Shown piece after piece: positions 46,541 through 58,900 of a stretch of DNA of 64,000 nucleotides. The position numbers and the translations under genes were made by a program. Position 1 is the first letter of the stretch; each line of letters starts with the position of its first letter. A model generated the notes under the pieces. That model was not told the origin of the DNA, did not search any database, and saw only the letters and a list, made by a program, of their open reading frames with translations. This stretch comes from Lagopus muta. Taxonomy: Eukaryota > Chordata > Aves > Galliformes > Phasianidae. Where the stretch lies: positions 18,487,501-18,551,500 of the forward strand of contig NC_064443.1 of NCBI RefSeq assembly GCF_023343835.1, in the 5' to 3' direction.

Positions 46541-47007
46541 TGGCTTGCTGCACACAGCCCTGGTGGCTGGGAACAAGCACCCAGCTGTTTTCTTTGTTTC
46601 CAAGTGACGCTCAGTCCCCAAGATTATCTCCCCTTGGCTGTGACAACATGGAACATTGGGATCAACAAGTAGACAAGTGTTCCCGTGCTCTGCATCCATG
46701 CATCTGATAATGGCTCGCTGCAGGCGAAACCCCTCCCCGCGATGTCTTATGTGCTTAGAGAGAGGTGTTGGGAGCCGGGGGCTGTGGTTAGGGCTGGGTG
46801 GCACCGGGTGACGCTGGGGTGAGGCTGCGGAGGCGAGGAGGCGAGCGAGAGGAGCGCTTTAGTGAAGCTGCACCGCCCTCTGCTGGAGGAACGCAGCAAG
46901 GACACAGAGAGGGAAAGGGGTGAGGAAAAGGGGCTCGAAGCTGTTGGGTAACGCAGGGATGCCGTGGCCGCAGAGTGCAGAAGGGTGGCCTCGGTGGGAT
47001 TGGGATG

Positions 47008-47290
47008 TATAGAATCACAGAGCCACAGAATGACGGAGCGACTTAGGCTGAAAGGGACCTTAAAGATCACAGAATGAGGGAATGGTTGGGATGGAAGGGA
47101 CACTGAGTCCGCCAGCCACAATCCCTGCCATGGGCTGGGTGCTCCCAACCTCAGGCTGCACAGAGCCCCATCCATGGCCTTGGGCACATCCAGGGATGGG
47201 GCACCACAGCTCTGTGCAGTACTGCTGGGGCCTCACTGCTCTGAGTGAAGAATTTCCTCCTCATATCTAATATAAATCTCTGCTCTTTTC
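47008..47290 (-). mobile_element. CR1 LINE fragments, two overlapping 3' ends
   Basis: A first terminus (TATAGAATCACAGAGCCACA to GGGACCTTAAAGATCA) is followed directly by a second one (CAGAATGAGGGAATGGTTGG onward). The second continues through CAATCCCTGCCATGGGCTGG, CACATCCAGGGATGGGGCAC and GAGTGAAGAATTTCCTCCTC to ATATCTAATATAAATCT. The second part is the longest CR1 body in the window. The arrangement suggests one copy inserted into, or next to, the 3' end of another in the same minus orientation. Confidence 0.88.
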
Positions 47291-50200
47291 ATTCCATATA
47301 GAGGAACGTGAACCATGGTTACCTAAATTTATCAGGCATCAATAAGGGCCATCCATGGTTCTGTGCCAACCAGCCACAATGCAGCCCTGTTTCAAATCTG
47401 TTTTTGCAAACAGGGTGGCAGTGCCTCTCCTGACCCACCCCCATGGCCACCTCTCACCTTCAGTGCTGGGAAGGAAGAAGAAGTGGCTGGGGGGCTTCAG
47501 GACTGTCCTGAAGCTGTGACCTGCAGCAAACAGCCATGTGTGAGCGAGGAAGTAATGCTGTTTTGGGCCCCAGGGCCTCAGCCAGCACCTCCCCAGTGCT
47601 GCAGTCTCCCACGAGTGCTGGCTTCCTCCAGATTCAGTAGGACACATCTGCACATTGTGCTTGGACTTAGTGCTGGAAGAATGCTTTCTTTTCTTTTTGG
47701 ATTTTAATACTAAATTATAGAAAGGGTGAAATGCTGTGACTTAGCTGGTGAGGGCTCTGACTGTGCAATAAATCTGCAAGCGTGGGCCTGGCTTTTGCAC
47801 AGGACCATGTGCAAGTGCCAAGGTCTCTGCTAATAAATCTGACTGGAGAACCAGGAGGAAACTTTGTTTTTAACTTACTGCAAACAGCAGGCTCTTTTTC
47901 GCCCATCATTTTTTCCCCTCTCTCTTCTGCTGATTCACACTCCCGTTGTCTCGCGGCGGGGAGACTCCAGCATTCCTGAAGGTCATCGCCTGCATGCAGC
48001 AGCTCACGCTGCAAAGTGCTTGCCAGCCTCTACCGAATCAGAATGCTAAAGCAACTGCGATCATTTCTATTTTCCTTGTCAGCAGTGGAAAACCTTGCAG
48101 CCTGCCAACCTCCTAGCTGCCACGTTTCCAGTCTGCTGGGCTACCAGAAGGCAGAAGAGGTGCAGAGAGGTAATTCCTCCCTGCAGACCTGACACCACGC
48201 TGCCTCGGTGGCAAAACACCCTGAGGATTTTTAAATGGATTCACCTACGGGTGGTCCCTTCTGAGATCTGGGAAGCCCAAAGCCAAGGAAAGCACCTGCC
48301 TGACCCAGCAGCCCATCTCCCAGGTGAATACCAGGACTGTTGGCAATGAGATGTGGATGTGCAGTCAGGTTCCTGCAGGACTGCAGCCTCAGAGACTCCC
48401 AGGCTGTGCCTCCTACCCTCTTGTGCCTGGTCTCCCCAGTGTGTTAAACGCATTGTGCCATCCTGCACAGGACTGAAAGGAGTGCTGTCAGCATGCAAAC
48501 ATCACTAAGACAATAAGAATTACAATTCCATTTGGACTGCATTTCTCCCTTTCAGTGGCAAAGGATTATTTCTGTTTTAGCTCAAACCAAAGCAGCACAA
48601 TAGACAGGTTTCTTGCTGAGGTGTGGGGAAGGTGCAGTGAAATCCTTCCTTTGCTTTTTGGGGTTGTTTAGTGAGTTTTTATGCTGTGCCCATACCCAAA
48701 AGCCTCACAAAAGAGCAAACCTTGAGTACAGCTGTGGGAAGATGCAGGTCACTGCCCCTGGCTGCTCCAGGTGTGCAGGCAGCATGCTGGATACGGGTCT
48801 GGTGATTCAATGTCCAGCTCTACTTGTTCTTTAGGAAATGGAAGTACAGCAGGAAGAGGAATAACTCTTCTGCTGTTAGTAGGAGGAGTTAACAACGGGC
48901 CCCAGCATGGAGCAGCTGCTGTGTGGGGGAAAATCTGCCTGATTTGTTATGGCTTTAGCCAGATCTCGGGGTACCACCAATTCGGGGTGGGGAGAGAGGG
49001 GGGAAGGGCTTAAATCCAGCACGTGGGCTGGGATGGCATTTCATCTCATGAGTTTGTTGATGTGGATCTGATTCACTGAGCTGAGAATGACGGTGTGCCA
49101 GGCTCTGGCTGCTGCTGCTGGGACACGCAGCTCTGGGCAGGGCTGGCAGTGGCCACTCACTTTATCCTTTTCCCTCTCAGCACTTTTAACATAGGCTTCA
49201 CGCACTTGTATTAACTAAGCTCTCATCTGCCTGTTTTTCTTTCTCTGTTATTTCAATAGGACTCGGAAGTGCAGGATGGGAGCAGACCCCACCTGCTGGT
49301 GCTGCACAGCAAAGCTCACAGCCTGGGCCTATTTGCTCGCAAGCTCAGCTCCGCGTTTCACCCTCTGTACAACAGACAGCTGATCTGGAAGGCACCTCAG
49401 CTTCGAGGCCATTTTACACATGGCCAGCTCCATCCCTCTCGAGAGAAAACTGATGGCAAAGTGAGCAGAAGGCACACGCAGGGCATGTGTGTTGCCTCCT
49501 TTAAGCATGAAACACCAGCAGGCAGAAATGCAAAATCTCACACCAATAATGATGCTGTTGTTTGGTCGTGTTGTCTGTTCAGCAGCAGTGCCACGCAGCC
49601 AGGCTCTGTAACTAAGCAAATCAATTAGTTTTCCTGTGTGCACCAGCTAGCAGGAGTAGTCTGAAGACAAATTAAAAAACTGTCCAGTAAGACATTCTAT
49701 TTTGAGATGAGCTGTCCTATTTTTCTCATGCTAATGACAGACTCGGAAATCTGTGCACAATTTAGCTCATTATTAGAACTAATTGGTGCCAGGCATTCCG
49801 TCCCCTTTGATACAGCTAACCACGGGCAGGAAATTTTCTGAGTTAATGAACCATAAAATGGATTAAGAACTTTCAAAGTGTAGTTCATATCACAGCTCAA
49901 TCGGAAGGAGCACAGTAGCTGGCAAAGGAAAGCCATGCGCTGGGGTGGAAAAGCATATGCACAGCCTCCTTCCCTGACACCAGGGAGGGGGAAATTTCTC
50001 ATCCCTTTGCCGCAGAGCAGCCTCATTGAGTGCAGCACCTCCACCAGCAGCACATGGTGCAGCCCAGCCTGGTGGGATGGCTGCAGCAGAGATGGATGGA
50101 AACGGGCTTTTTCCTTCATGTGCAGCACTTAGCATTCCTCCTGTGTAACACCGAGTGGAGAGAAAGCAATTAATACAGATCCCCCAGCAAGGTCGGCAGG

Positions 50201-52239
50201 ACTGCCAGGCAGATGAGGTGCCAGTAGGAAATGTAGCATGAACCCTCCTGGTGTGGATGGCATCGCTGATGCCAGACTGTCATCCCCTGTGGTTTCATAC
50301 AGATCTCGTTCTGTTTGGTTTTGTACACCTGTTTGATGGCCCTCAATAAGAGCAGATTTCTTCCCCCTTTTTCTTCTCTGGTGGTTTGGGAAAATAATGT
50401 GGCGTAATTTAGAAAATTTCCTTCTGGTGGTGATGGGGAAGAACTCATTGCAGGTGCCCCAGAGTGGGATACAGCATTGGGCTGAAGGGTGCCAAGGAGA
50501 AACAGTGAGCTGGGGCCCCAAGGGGAGCAGGTGAAATGGGTTATCCTCAGATGGAGGCACAGAGCACCTACAGCATCAAGCAGTGCTGACTGGAAATGTA
50601 ACACTCTCTATGACCTTTTGTAAATATTTTCCTGAATCTGCATGGAAAAATCTGAAGCCTTTGTTCTTAGCAGACGTTGCAGAGCTTTTGTTTTGTTTTG
50701 GTTTGTTTTTTTTCTTTATCCAAACTGAATGAATTTTTATTTCCTCTGATGGCACAGCAATACAACGTTTCATGTTATGACACAAATTTGGTAATGTAGG
50801 CAATTTGCACCTTAGATAAATGATGCACCTATCCTAAACATACTTGGAATGGAGCTTTGTGTCGTCGGCTGTATCCAGAGGTTCTCCTCTCATGGTTTAC
50901 AGCCTGCACAGAATTTCCAGGAAATGTCTAGACGCAGAAAGTGATGATCCCAGCCCTGTCTTTATCTGCTCTTTCTTCTAATATGGCCATCTGCAGCCCA
51001 GTCCTCCTCAGCTGCCAGAAGCACCCTGCAGTCCATGGCAGCAGTAATTGCATTGCTCCAAGTGCTCTGTGCTGCTGCAATAACGAGTGCAAAGACTCCC
51101 AGGGTGCCTCTGCAGACAGCTGACAGCGGAATTGGGAAGCAGAGTCAAAGTCTAAAGACCTGAGAAACCCTGCACGGAACAGTCAATAAAGTTATGTGCC
51201 CAGCTTAGTGCTGAGTGCTCTGTGCTGAGCACAGAGCAAGGGATTGTGGAGGAATGCCATCGTTTGAGGTAGATGCAAAAATTGTACTGTTAATTCAGTG
51301 AAATACACGATGCCACCCCTTTGCATTTAGACACGCAGCTTTTGTTACGCCACAAATGATATGCCACAGACTTTATTGGGAGGAATACTCAGAGTGTTCA
51401 ACGCAGACATATGAGAACCTGCAAACGCCTGCAACACTCTGCAGCTTCCCAAGGCCTGCTGAACAGACACAGCATCCCCGCCTGCTGGCTCTGCAAGCAG
51501 CTGATACGAATCACAACGTCTGTTGTCTGCAAACACACCACAAATGAGAGATTTCCTCCATGTAGGATATGCAGCCCGTGAGGAAGATCTCTCTGGTTTC
51601 TCTGCAATACAGGGGAGGGGAGCATCGTGTTGCTGTTCTCAGCTATAGAAGTGCTGGGTAACTCCTGCCCCATTCTGTTTCAGTAGTGAATTAGCAAATT
51701 AGATTTGCTTCCAGGAGTAAAATACGCATTTATCATATAATTGAAAACACGACCGCTGCATGAGATGTGCTGTTGCCTGCTGCACATCTGCTTCCAGTGT
51801 TACATCAGGAAACTTTTCTCTCTGAAATGATGACAGACATCTGCAGCAACCTGCTGCTTTGATCAGCTCCCGGCTGGCTCTGCAGCCCGAGTGCTGCAGC
51901 TTCACCTCCTGCAAAGCCTTCAGCACGCACTGCGCAAACCGGGCAGACGGGGACCTTGGGAGCTGTTTCCTCCTGTGCTTCAGCAATAAACAGAACGCTG
52001 CCAGCTCCTCGGGCAGGGATGTTGTGCGGCAGCAAATCCTTCTCAGGCTGCTCCAGGAAGGGGCAGCTCAGGGGGCTCCGTGCCTTTTCGGATGGAGTCT
52101 GTGTTGATAACGGCGATGAGCGACGATCTCCTGGCCACACACCAGTTACGTTCCTTGCACGTTGCATCTCTTCTCTTTGACACGCTCCCGGAACCCCAGT
52201 ACAAGGGAGGCCAGGACACACAGGGAAGAGCCCAGCAGA
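47291..52239. other. Intergenic, no gene recognised
   Basis: Nothing with recognisable coding potential. AATAAA hexamers occur (for example near 51185), but no exon chain leads to them. T-rich and A/T-rich stretches are common from 49.6 to 51.8 kb, where GC content drops before rising into the ARL8B CpG island. Confidence 0.55.
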
Positions 52240-52960
52240 GGCCTCCAGGGTGGTGCGGGGCTTGGAGCGGCTCTCCCGGCGGGAAGGCTGGGACTGCTTG
52301 TCCCGGAGGACGCTCGGGGGCTCCGGCGCACGCCCGCAACCATCTGCGGGAGGCGCAGAGGGCAGAGCCGGGCGGACGAAGCGGCGGCCACCAGGGGCGC
52401 CAAAGCGGCGGGGCGGTGCCGGGCACGACTCCGCCCCCGCCGCCACTGACGGCCCCGCCCCGCCCCTCCCTCCCGCCGTCGGTCCTCCCCGGGCGCCGTG
52501 CGCGCGGCTGCCGATAGGCGGCGCTGTGGGGCGCGGCCTCTCCCGGTGCGCCGCGCGAGCCCGGCCGCGGCGTCATATGACCGCGGCGCGGGGGCGAGCC
52601 GGGCCGAGAGGGAGCGCGCGGTGCCGAGAGCCGCCGGAGCCGTCCCGGTCCTCCCGCCAGTGCCCGGCCGTCGCTGCCGCCGCCCCGCCGCAGCCATGTT
52701 GGCGTTGCTCTCCCGGCTGCTGGACTGGTTCCGCTCGCTATTCTGGAAGGAGGAGATGGAGCTCACCCTGGTGGGGCTGCAGTACTCCGGCAAGACCACC
52801 TTCGTCAACGTCATCGCGGTGAGCGGCCGGAACGGGGAGCGGGGAGCGGGCCGTGCTGCGCCGTGCCGCCGCGTTGTCCCTGCGGCACCGGGGGGCAGCG
52901 AGGCCTGCGGGCGGCCTGCAGGGACGGGGCTGCGGGCGGCGCGGGGCCGGGCCCGGTGCT
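52240..52960 (+). promoter_or_regulatory. ARL8B: ARL8B CpG-island promoter
   Basis: CpG-dense sequence spans the 5' flank, exon 1 and the start of intron 1. CCCCGCCCC and CCGCCCC words (SP1-type) cluster at about 52430-52470. No TATA box is seen, as is usual for a housekeeping gene. The perfect palindrome GTCATATGAC lies at 52572-52581, 115-124 bp upstream of the ATG. The transcription start is not determinable from sequence but is probably between 52,580 and 52,680. Confidence 0.8.
52572..52581. promoter_or_regulatory. Palindromic E-box-like site GTCATATGAC
   Basis: A perfect 10-bp palindrome flanked on both sides by CCGCGG-type sequence. It differs from the CLEAR/TFEB consensus GTCACGTGAC only in the two central bases, and its left half supplies a CRE-type half site (CGTCA). 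Whether any bHLH-ZIP factor binds is unknown. Confidence 0.5.
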
Positions 52961-55900
52961 TGTCTGTCCTCCGTCGGCCTGCAGGCTGTGCACGCCGTAA
53001 CCAGCGGTGTCATCGGCCGCTTTCCCCGCTGGATCGTTTCGATGTTCGTCGGTAAATGGTTTAAACGTTTCGCACTCCGTTGTCCTTCCTTTTTTATTAT
53101 TATTATTATTTTGTTTTTAAACCTGTACCGATCTGTGCACTCTCTCGAGCTGTGTGCCAAGTACAACTCCCAGGCCTTGCAGCAGCAGCCTGCTGAGCCT
53201 GGGCCTGCTTATCAGATGCAGGAGGGCCGTGTGAGTCCTCCCTCCCACATGGAGCTTTGCTATTGCTGAGAGTGAGAAAGAGTGGCTGGGTTGGATAGAT
53301 TCCGTGGTCCCTTCAGCGTCCTGTAGTGCAGATGTGGTCACTGGGGGCGAGCTGCGATTTGTCAGCTGGAGTCGAGAAGCTAACATGGAGGCCGAGGCAC
53401 CCTTTGCTTTGCAGGGGGTGTGACTGGCTTGAATCCAGTGCAACCAGAGCACTCAGGTCTGAACCTCGACTTCAGATCCAAACACGCTTCAACCTCTTCT
53501 ATGAGGCTGTGTTAACAATGAGTGTTTTTATGCATGTGTTTGGATGAGTAACTCGATAGTGAAAGGCACTGCCACTCTCTTGCAGTTATACATAATTCTT
53601 GTTACACTTACCATGTCAAAACATAACAAAGCTCACGTGAAGTTGGGGATGTTGGTGCTTCATGGCTTGTGTGATAAAATGGTAAAAAGTACCTCTTCCT
53701 CATCCTGGCTGTATGAAGTAAAAGCTGCTGGACTAACGTGAGAATTCCAGAAGCCTTTTCTTTGACATACTACTGGCTCTCACTGCTTTTGGTCTTGGAT
53801 TTCTGCAGATGGAACTTGGCCACTGAACAGCCTCAGCCTGTGGTTGCTGACCTGACACTGATGTGAGGTTTTCAGCTGAACTTGGGCACTCGAATTACTT
53901 TGCAGGTTCTTACTCTTCTGCTGTCCAGAATGGTGATAGCCCATGTAGGATGGTGATAGCCCATGTAGGATGGTGATAGCCCATGTAGGATGGTGATAGC
54001 CCATGTAGGATGGTGATAGCCCATGTAGGATGGTGATAGCCCATGTAGGATGGTGATAGCCCATGTAGGATGGTGATAGCCCATGTAGGATGGTGATAGC
54101 CCATGTAGGATGGTGATAGCCCATGTAGGATGGTGATAGCCCATGTAGGATGGTGATAGCCCATGTAGGATGGTGATAGCCCATGTAGGATGGTGATAGC
54201 CCATGTAGGATGGTGATAGCCCATGTCAAACTATTACTTTCATGTGTTTTGGAGCACATCCACTTTGAGGTTTTATTTGTGAAACTAGTGCAGGCACTAC
54301 AGAGCGTTTAAGCTGTCTAGATTCTCGATTGTCCCAGGTGGCAACGTTACTAAAAGCAAAGCTGACAACTGTGCCCAGCTTGCTTTTCTGGAGATTGAAG
54401 CTTGCAAGGTTTCAACTGCTTATTAGGTTCACACCCAGAAATTTATCTGAGTAAGTGTCATTCAAACATGCTTGCAAAACTGAGTGAAATAAGGAAGTCA
54501 TTATGTGTAAGGCACAGCATCGTTAACTGTTTTACGTTTGGGAGTAGCAAGTCACATTTCTGAAGCTTTTAATTAGGAAATCTGGTGACTCTTAAGCAAA
54601 ACAGAGTGAGGGGACTTGCTCACGTCTTTATTATTGGTTTAAAGAATTAGTAGCATCAACTGTGGCTGTCAGCATGATATTGCCTCTTACAGAAAGAGTA
54701 GTTCAGTCTGTGGCATGAAGAGCTAACCTTGTGCTGCCTGGGCTTTAATTCAGTGTGTGTTAGTAGATGAGTGCTGGAGAAGAATACCTGCTCCCTGCAG
54801 ACCAGTTAATGGTTTGGATGGAAGCAGCTGTTGTGTGCTGGGATTCCATCAAACTGAACTGAAAGGAATGACACAGCAAGGTGTTAGCCTTGTAGAACAG
54901 CTTTAAGAGCTGCATTGCATGGCAGGATGTGGCTCAGGGTTGTGCTCTGCCTAACAGAAGAGTGTTACCAGTCTCTTGACAGCATGAGTTTAATCTAATG
55001 TAACTCTCTAATGTAATCTTGTGCCTTGCGTGGGTACCCAATCAGATCAGGCACATGTAACTAAAGGAAAAACTCAAGCCCATTACCTGGGAGGCTTGAT
55101 ACAGCTCCTGGCTGCTGCTGAAGAGGAAAGGCCATGGAGGGCCAACAGTCCGGTTCTAGAATGTTCTTTCTAGGTTGGGAGCAGGATTTGACTGTATCTG
55201 TGCCTTCGGTGTGAACAAACACTCAGTTTATAATTTAGTTTGACTAGTGGGTTTAAAAACCATAGCAGAGAAATATAGTTGTAGCTAGATGCAGCTTCTG
55301 CTTTGCTAAGGCTCCCCATTAGTCACTGTCTCTAATTAGATATTTAGCATAAGTTTTCCATGTGCATGAGTAAACTTGCTCACAAGGGAGGATGTCATTT
55401 CCTCCCGGTTTTAATTTCCATAATGTGGATGGCCTGTGGCTCCTCTCAGTGAAACTGCGTGTCATCTCAGTAGCACCTCTTGAATTGTGAACTTCTTATC
55501 TGAGGGCCTGAGATAGCCATTGTTTTCTGGAGCCTGCAGAATCTTCTGTTTGCATCTCTGCAGCTAGTGCCTGTCAACAGGCTTTGATCGCAGCCATCAA
55601 AGCTGCAGGCCACAGCCGTGCTGCTATGGGGAGATGGGGCAGACAGCTGAGTTCCACTGCCATGTGATGCAACTGCAACATGACTCAAGCAAACCGGTGG
55701 CTTCCAGGCTGCGGGCAGGCAGTGCTGGGGAGTGGTGGGACACTGTTCAGTTCCAGAATGTGCCTCATGGAAGAGCAGCATTCCCCATTGCACACTGAGC
55801 CTTGATCCAGGCATCGGGCGCTGCAGCTCTAAAACTTCATGGTCTGGTCGGTGGGGAGGACTGCGGTGATGAGGAGGGACAGACTTACCCTAAACTTGGT

Positions 55901-58900
55901 CTGTTCTGTCTGCCCTGACCCCTTTTGTGGGATTGCTCTCAAAGTCTGAATTGATGTGGATGGTTTTTAATTTTGGAATATCTGACAAGCTTTCGAATGA
56001 GGCCTTGGTTTCTGGAAAGAGGCGACTTCAAATGAAACTCTCTGAAGGAAACATTCCTTTAGGCAGCAGGGAGCTGTGATTTCCTTCAGTCCACGTGACG
56101 AACTTTGGTATAAAGCTATGCTGGAGGACTATGGAAAGAGATTGTTCCAAGGGGCTTCGCTGCTGCTTTAGTGCCTTGTGAAGCACCGGGGTGGATCCTG
56201 GGTGCATGTGGAGCTTTGTAGCACTTAAGTGAGAAGTGATGCCTCCTTTAGTGAAGGGTTTCTTGATTGCTCAAGTCTATTGAAATGGATTGCCTCACTT
56301 CATTAGGTAATAAAGCTAATACTAGGTGACTCACGCTCCAGTTAATGCTTTCTGTGAGGTCTTGCTTGCTGTACTCCAAGTGGTCTGAAATAGGTGACTG
56401 AAATCTCAGTGTTGGTCTTCTGTCCCGGTCTGGAGTTCCCATATCACACTCTAAGCAGCACAAGGACCTCAAGTGGTAACACTTGGGGAAGACAGCACTT
56501 CCATGGTTGTCACGGAGGTGTGAAGTGTCTCAAGCTCTTATACAAGTGACTTCTAGCTAGCAATATGCCTCGTTAGCTTGTTTCACTTCTGTGTGGTTGT
56601 TACGTGATAGTGCTCCATGTTCTTTAAAGTATGCCATTGAAGTCCCTGTTGGGGAAGCAAAAATGTGTGTTTGTGTAGACTTCAGCTGTTTTGCTTTCAG
56701 CAGCCGTTCACAGAAATGCTGTTGTGAAGCCGTTTCAGGGACTTAAGTCTCAAGGACTTCTAAACCAACAGTGATAACAACAAGTAGTTGAAACGCTGAA
56801 GTATTTTGAGAAGGAAATTGACTGCAGAAAGTGGAGTGCTGATTTGCCCATATATGATGCACTTTCTTGGTAGAGGCTATGAATGTTGCATAGGATGATT
56901 GGGGTAGGGGTGGCTTTATGTAATGCTGAATTGACTGCAGACTGTGTGGGTGAGCTGTTGTAGCTGAAGTGGTGTCCAGTGCCATGCCAGAGGGGAAAAG
57001 AAGGGAACACAAGCTTTGCTGCTACAGTTTGAGTTCTGCCTTAAATTGTTTCGTGATTAAAAGAATTTCTAGGGGAGATGCAGGAAACAGAACTCGAGTC
57101 TTAAGATCAATTACTTGCTCAAGTTGCTTAGGGATTTGTGCTGCTGTCTGATATGCACAACCTGCTGGAAGTTAGCAGTCTTCTTATTGTAGCTTGTGGC
57201 TGCAGAAAGATGGGTGCTGAGACAGTATCTTTTGTTTTGCTTTGGACTTGAGACAAATGGTGGATTAGTAAGCAGCTTGATTCACTGTTAACTTTGTATT
57301 TATGAAACAGACAAACACCTCTCCTCACCTAGCACACTTTTTGTGGTGATAGACGATGCGAGGTTAAATCCTTGTCAGAAGTGCTCTCATCTACCCTTCT
57401 GGAATATGATCTGTAACGATAACTGGCACTTTGCCATCTCATTCTCAGGGGAAACCTTCAGTGGGAGCTGGCTGGCAAGGCTGCCTCTGGCCTGCTGCTG
57501 GGCTGAGCAAGCAGAGAGCAGGCTGATGGGAGAGCAGTGCGGCCTCAGAAGCAACCTGACAGAGTTGAGGATAAAAGCAGCCCTTGTGAACGCGGTTGTA
57601 CTGACATACAGTTGTCAGTAGACCCTGCTACAGCAGGCACAAACAGGAACTGACCAGGGAAACAGCGTGGAAGGCTGAGGTGTGGTGCAAGGGCTGATGT
57701 GATGCTGACTATGGCTGGGCTGGCTGGCGCCCAGCAAAGCACTCAGGTGTCTGTTGCTTTCCTGTAATAATGAACTGTTAGGTGAAGTTCAGTGTAGTGC
57801 AGCCCTGAACCAGAGATGGTGTTAGCTCACTTGTAACAGATGGAACAGGCTTGGTTGTTGTGTAGAGAGAGCATTCATAAATGCTGTGGTTTGTGCAGCA
57901 GCTGGCGCTGACTGTATTGGACACAGGTGGGATGAATCAAAACTGGTTCATGCATGTAGGTGTCTGCCCTGCACTCCTAAATTACTTCCAGGCTGGAAGC
58001 AGTTTTGCTGCTTATCAGGTGGGCTGATACTTGGGCAGGGTTTCTGTTTCCCTGTGGTAAAACCTTACCTGCATCTTTCCCATGCCAGTTTGTTACAAGA
58101 ACTGTCCCTTGGTGGGCAAGGAACACATAAGGCTGGTTTGTTGCCTCTGGCTAGCTAAGAACTCCCTTCATTTTAGTACTTCAGGTCTAGTATTTGGTGT
58201 GATTTATTGCCTGATCTGCAATATACGGCCTGTTGGCTCAAGGCTGTAACTGGGCAGTTCCACACTGAGCTTTACTGTAGTTAGTTGTGAGGCACCAACT
58301 GAAGGCATACTGCAGTACCTGGATATGCCAAGAAGAAATACTAGAGAGCACCTGTGTGTAGCTCATCTCAGTCACTGCAGCAGTGGCTGTACTATCTTCT
58401 GTTGAACATCAATTCTCATCTTCAGCTACCTTCATGTAAGTTTTGTGGAACGTCAGCGCCTGACCTAAGGAATTGGGTGGCACTAAGTCTCTAATATATC
58501 ACGTGCTTGGGTTCTTCAGTAGCCTGGAATATGGCAAAGGGAACATCCCTGAAACCAGGAGACTCATGTGCTAATCATGCAGGTTCTTTCTGCACAATGG
58601 CCTCTGAAATCTGGTCTGTTTAGTCTCCATCTTATCTCTCACATATGGACAAGACTTAGCTTTGTGACCTTCGCTCAACAGCTTCCATTAGTGCTGCCTG
58701 GTCTGTATGGCTGCAGAGCTGAGGGCCTCTTCATAATCATTTCTGGGGCACGGGGCTGATCTGAGAGGCCTCAAAGAGATACGGTGTCTGCCTCTTGGAG
58801 TATTTGTGGGTGCTGAAAACAGATGCTACTGCTAGGTCTGCCAGCAGCTGCTCTGCTGTCCTTGAGTGCTTGAGCAATGCTTACTGCGTGTGACAACAGC

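Noticed and set aside
51182-51190. AATAAA as the 3' end of a gene between BHLHE40 and ARL8B
   Set aside because: No exon with splice signals or coding potential precedes it. The hexamer is expected by chance in A/T-rich DNA.
52080-52517. Open frame of 145 codons upstream of ARL8B
   Set aside because: It lies in the CpG-island flank, has no family resemblance and is not in phase with any ARL8B exon.
53931-54226. CRISPR-like regular direct repeats
   Set aside because: There are no variable spacers. Units are contiguous and identical, and the locus is a vertebrate intron.
53780-54259. Minus-strand open frame of 159 codons encoding a 20-residue repeat
   Set aside because: It is produced entirely by the 20-bp minisatellite, which lacks stops in all minus-strand frames. 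It lies in an intron and has no splice or promoter support.
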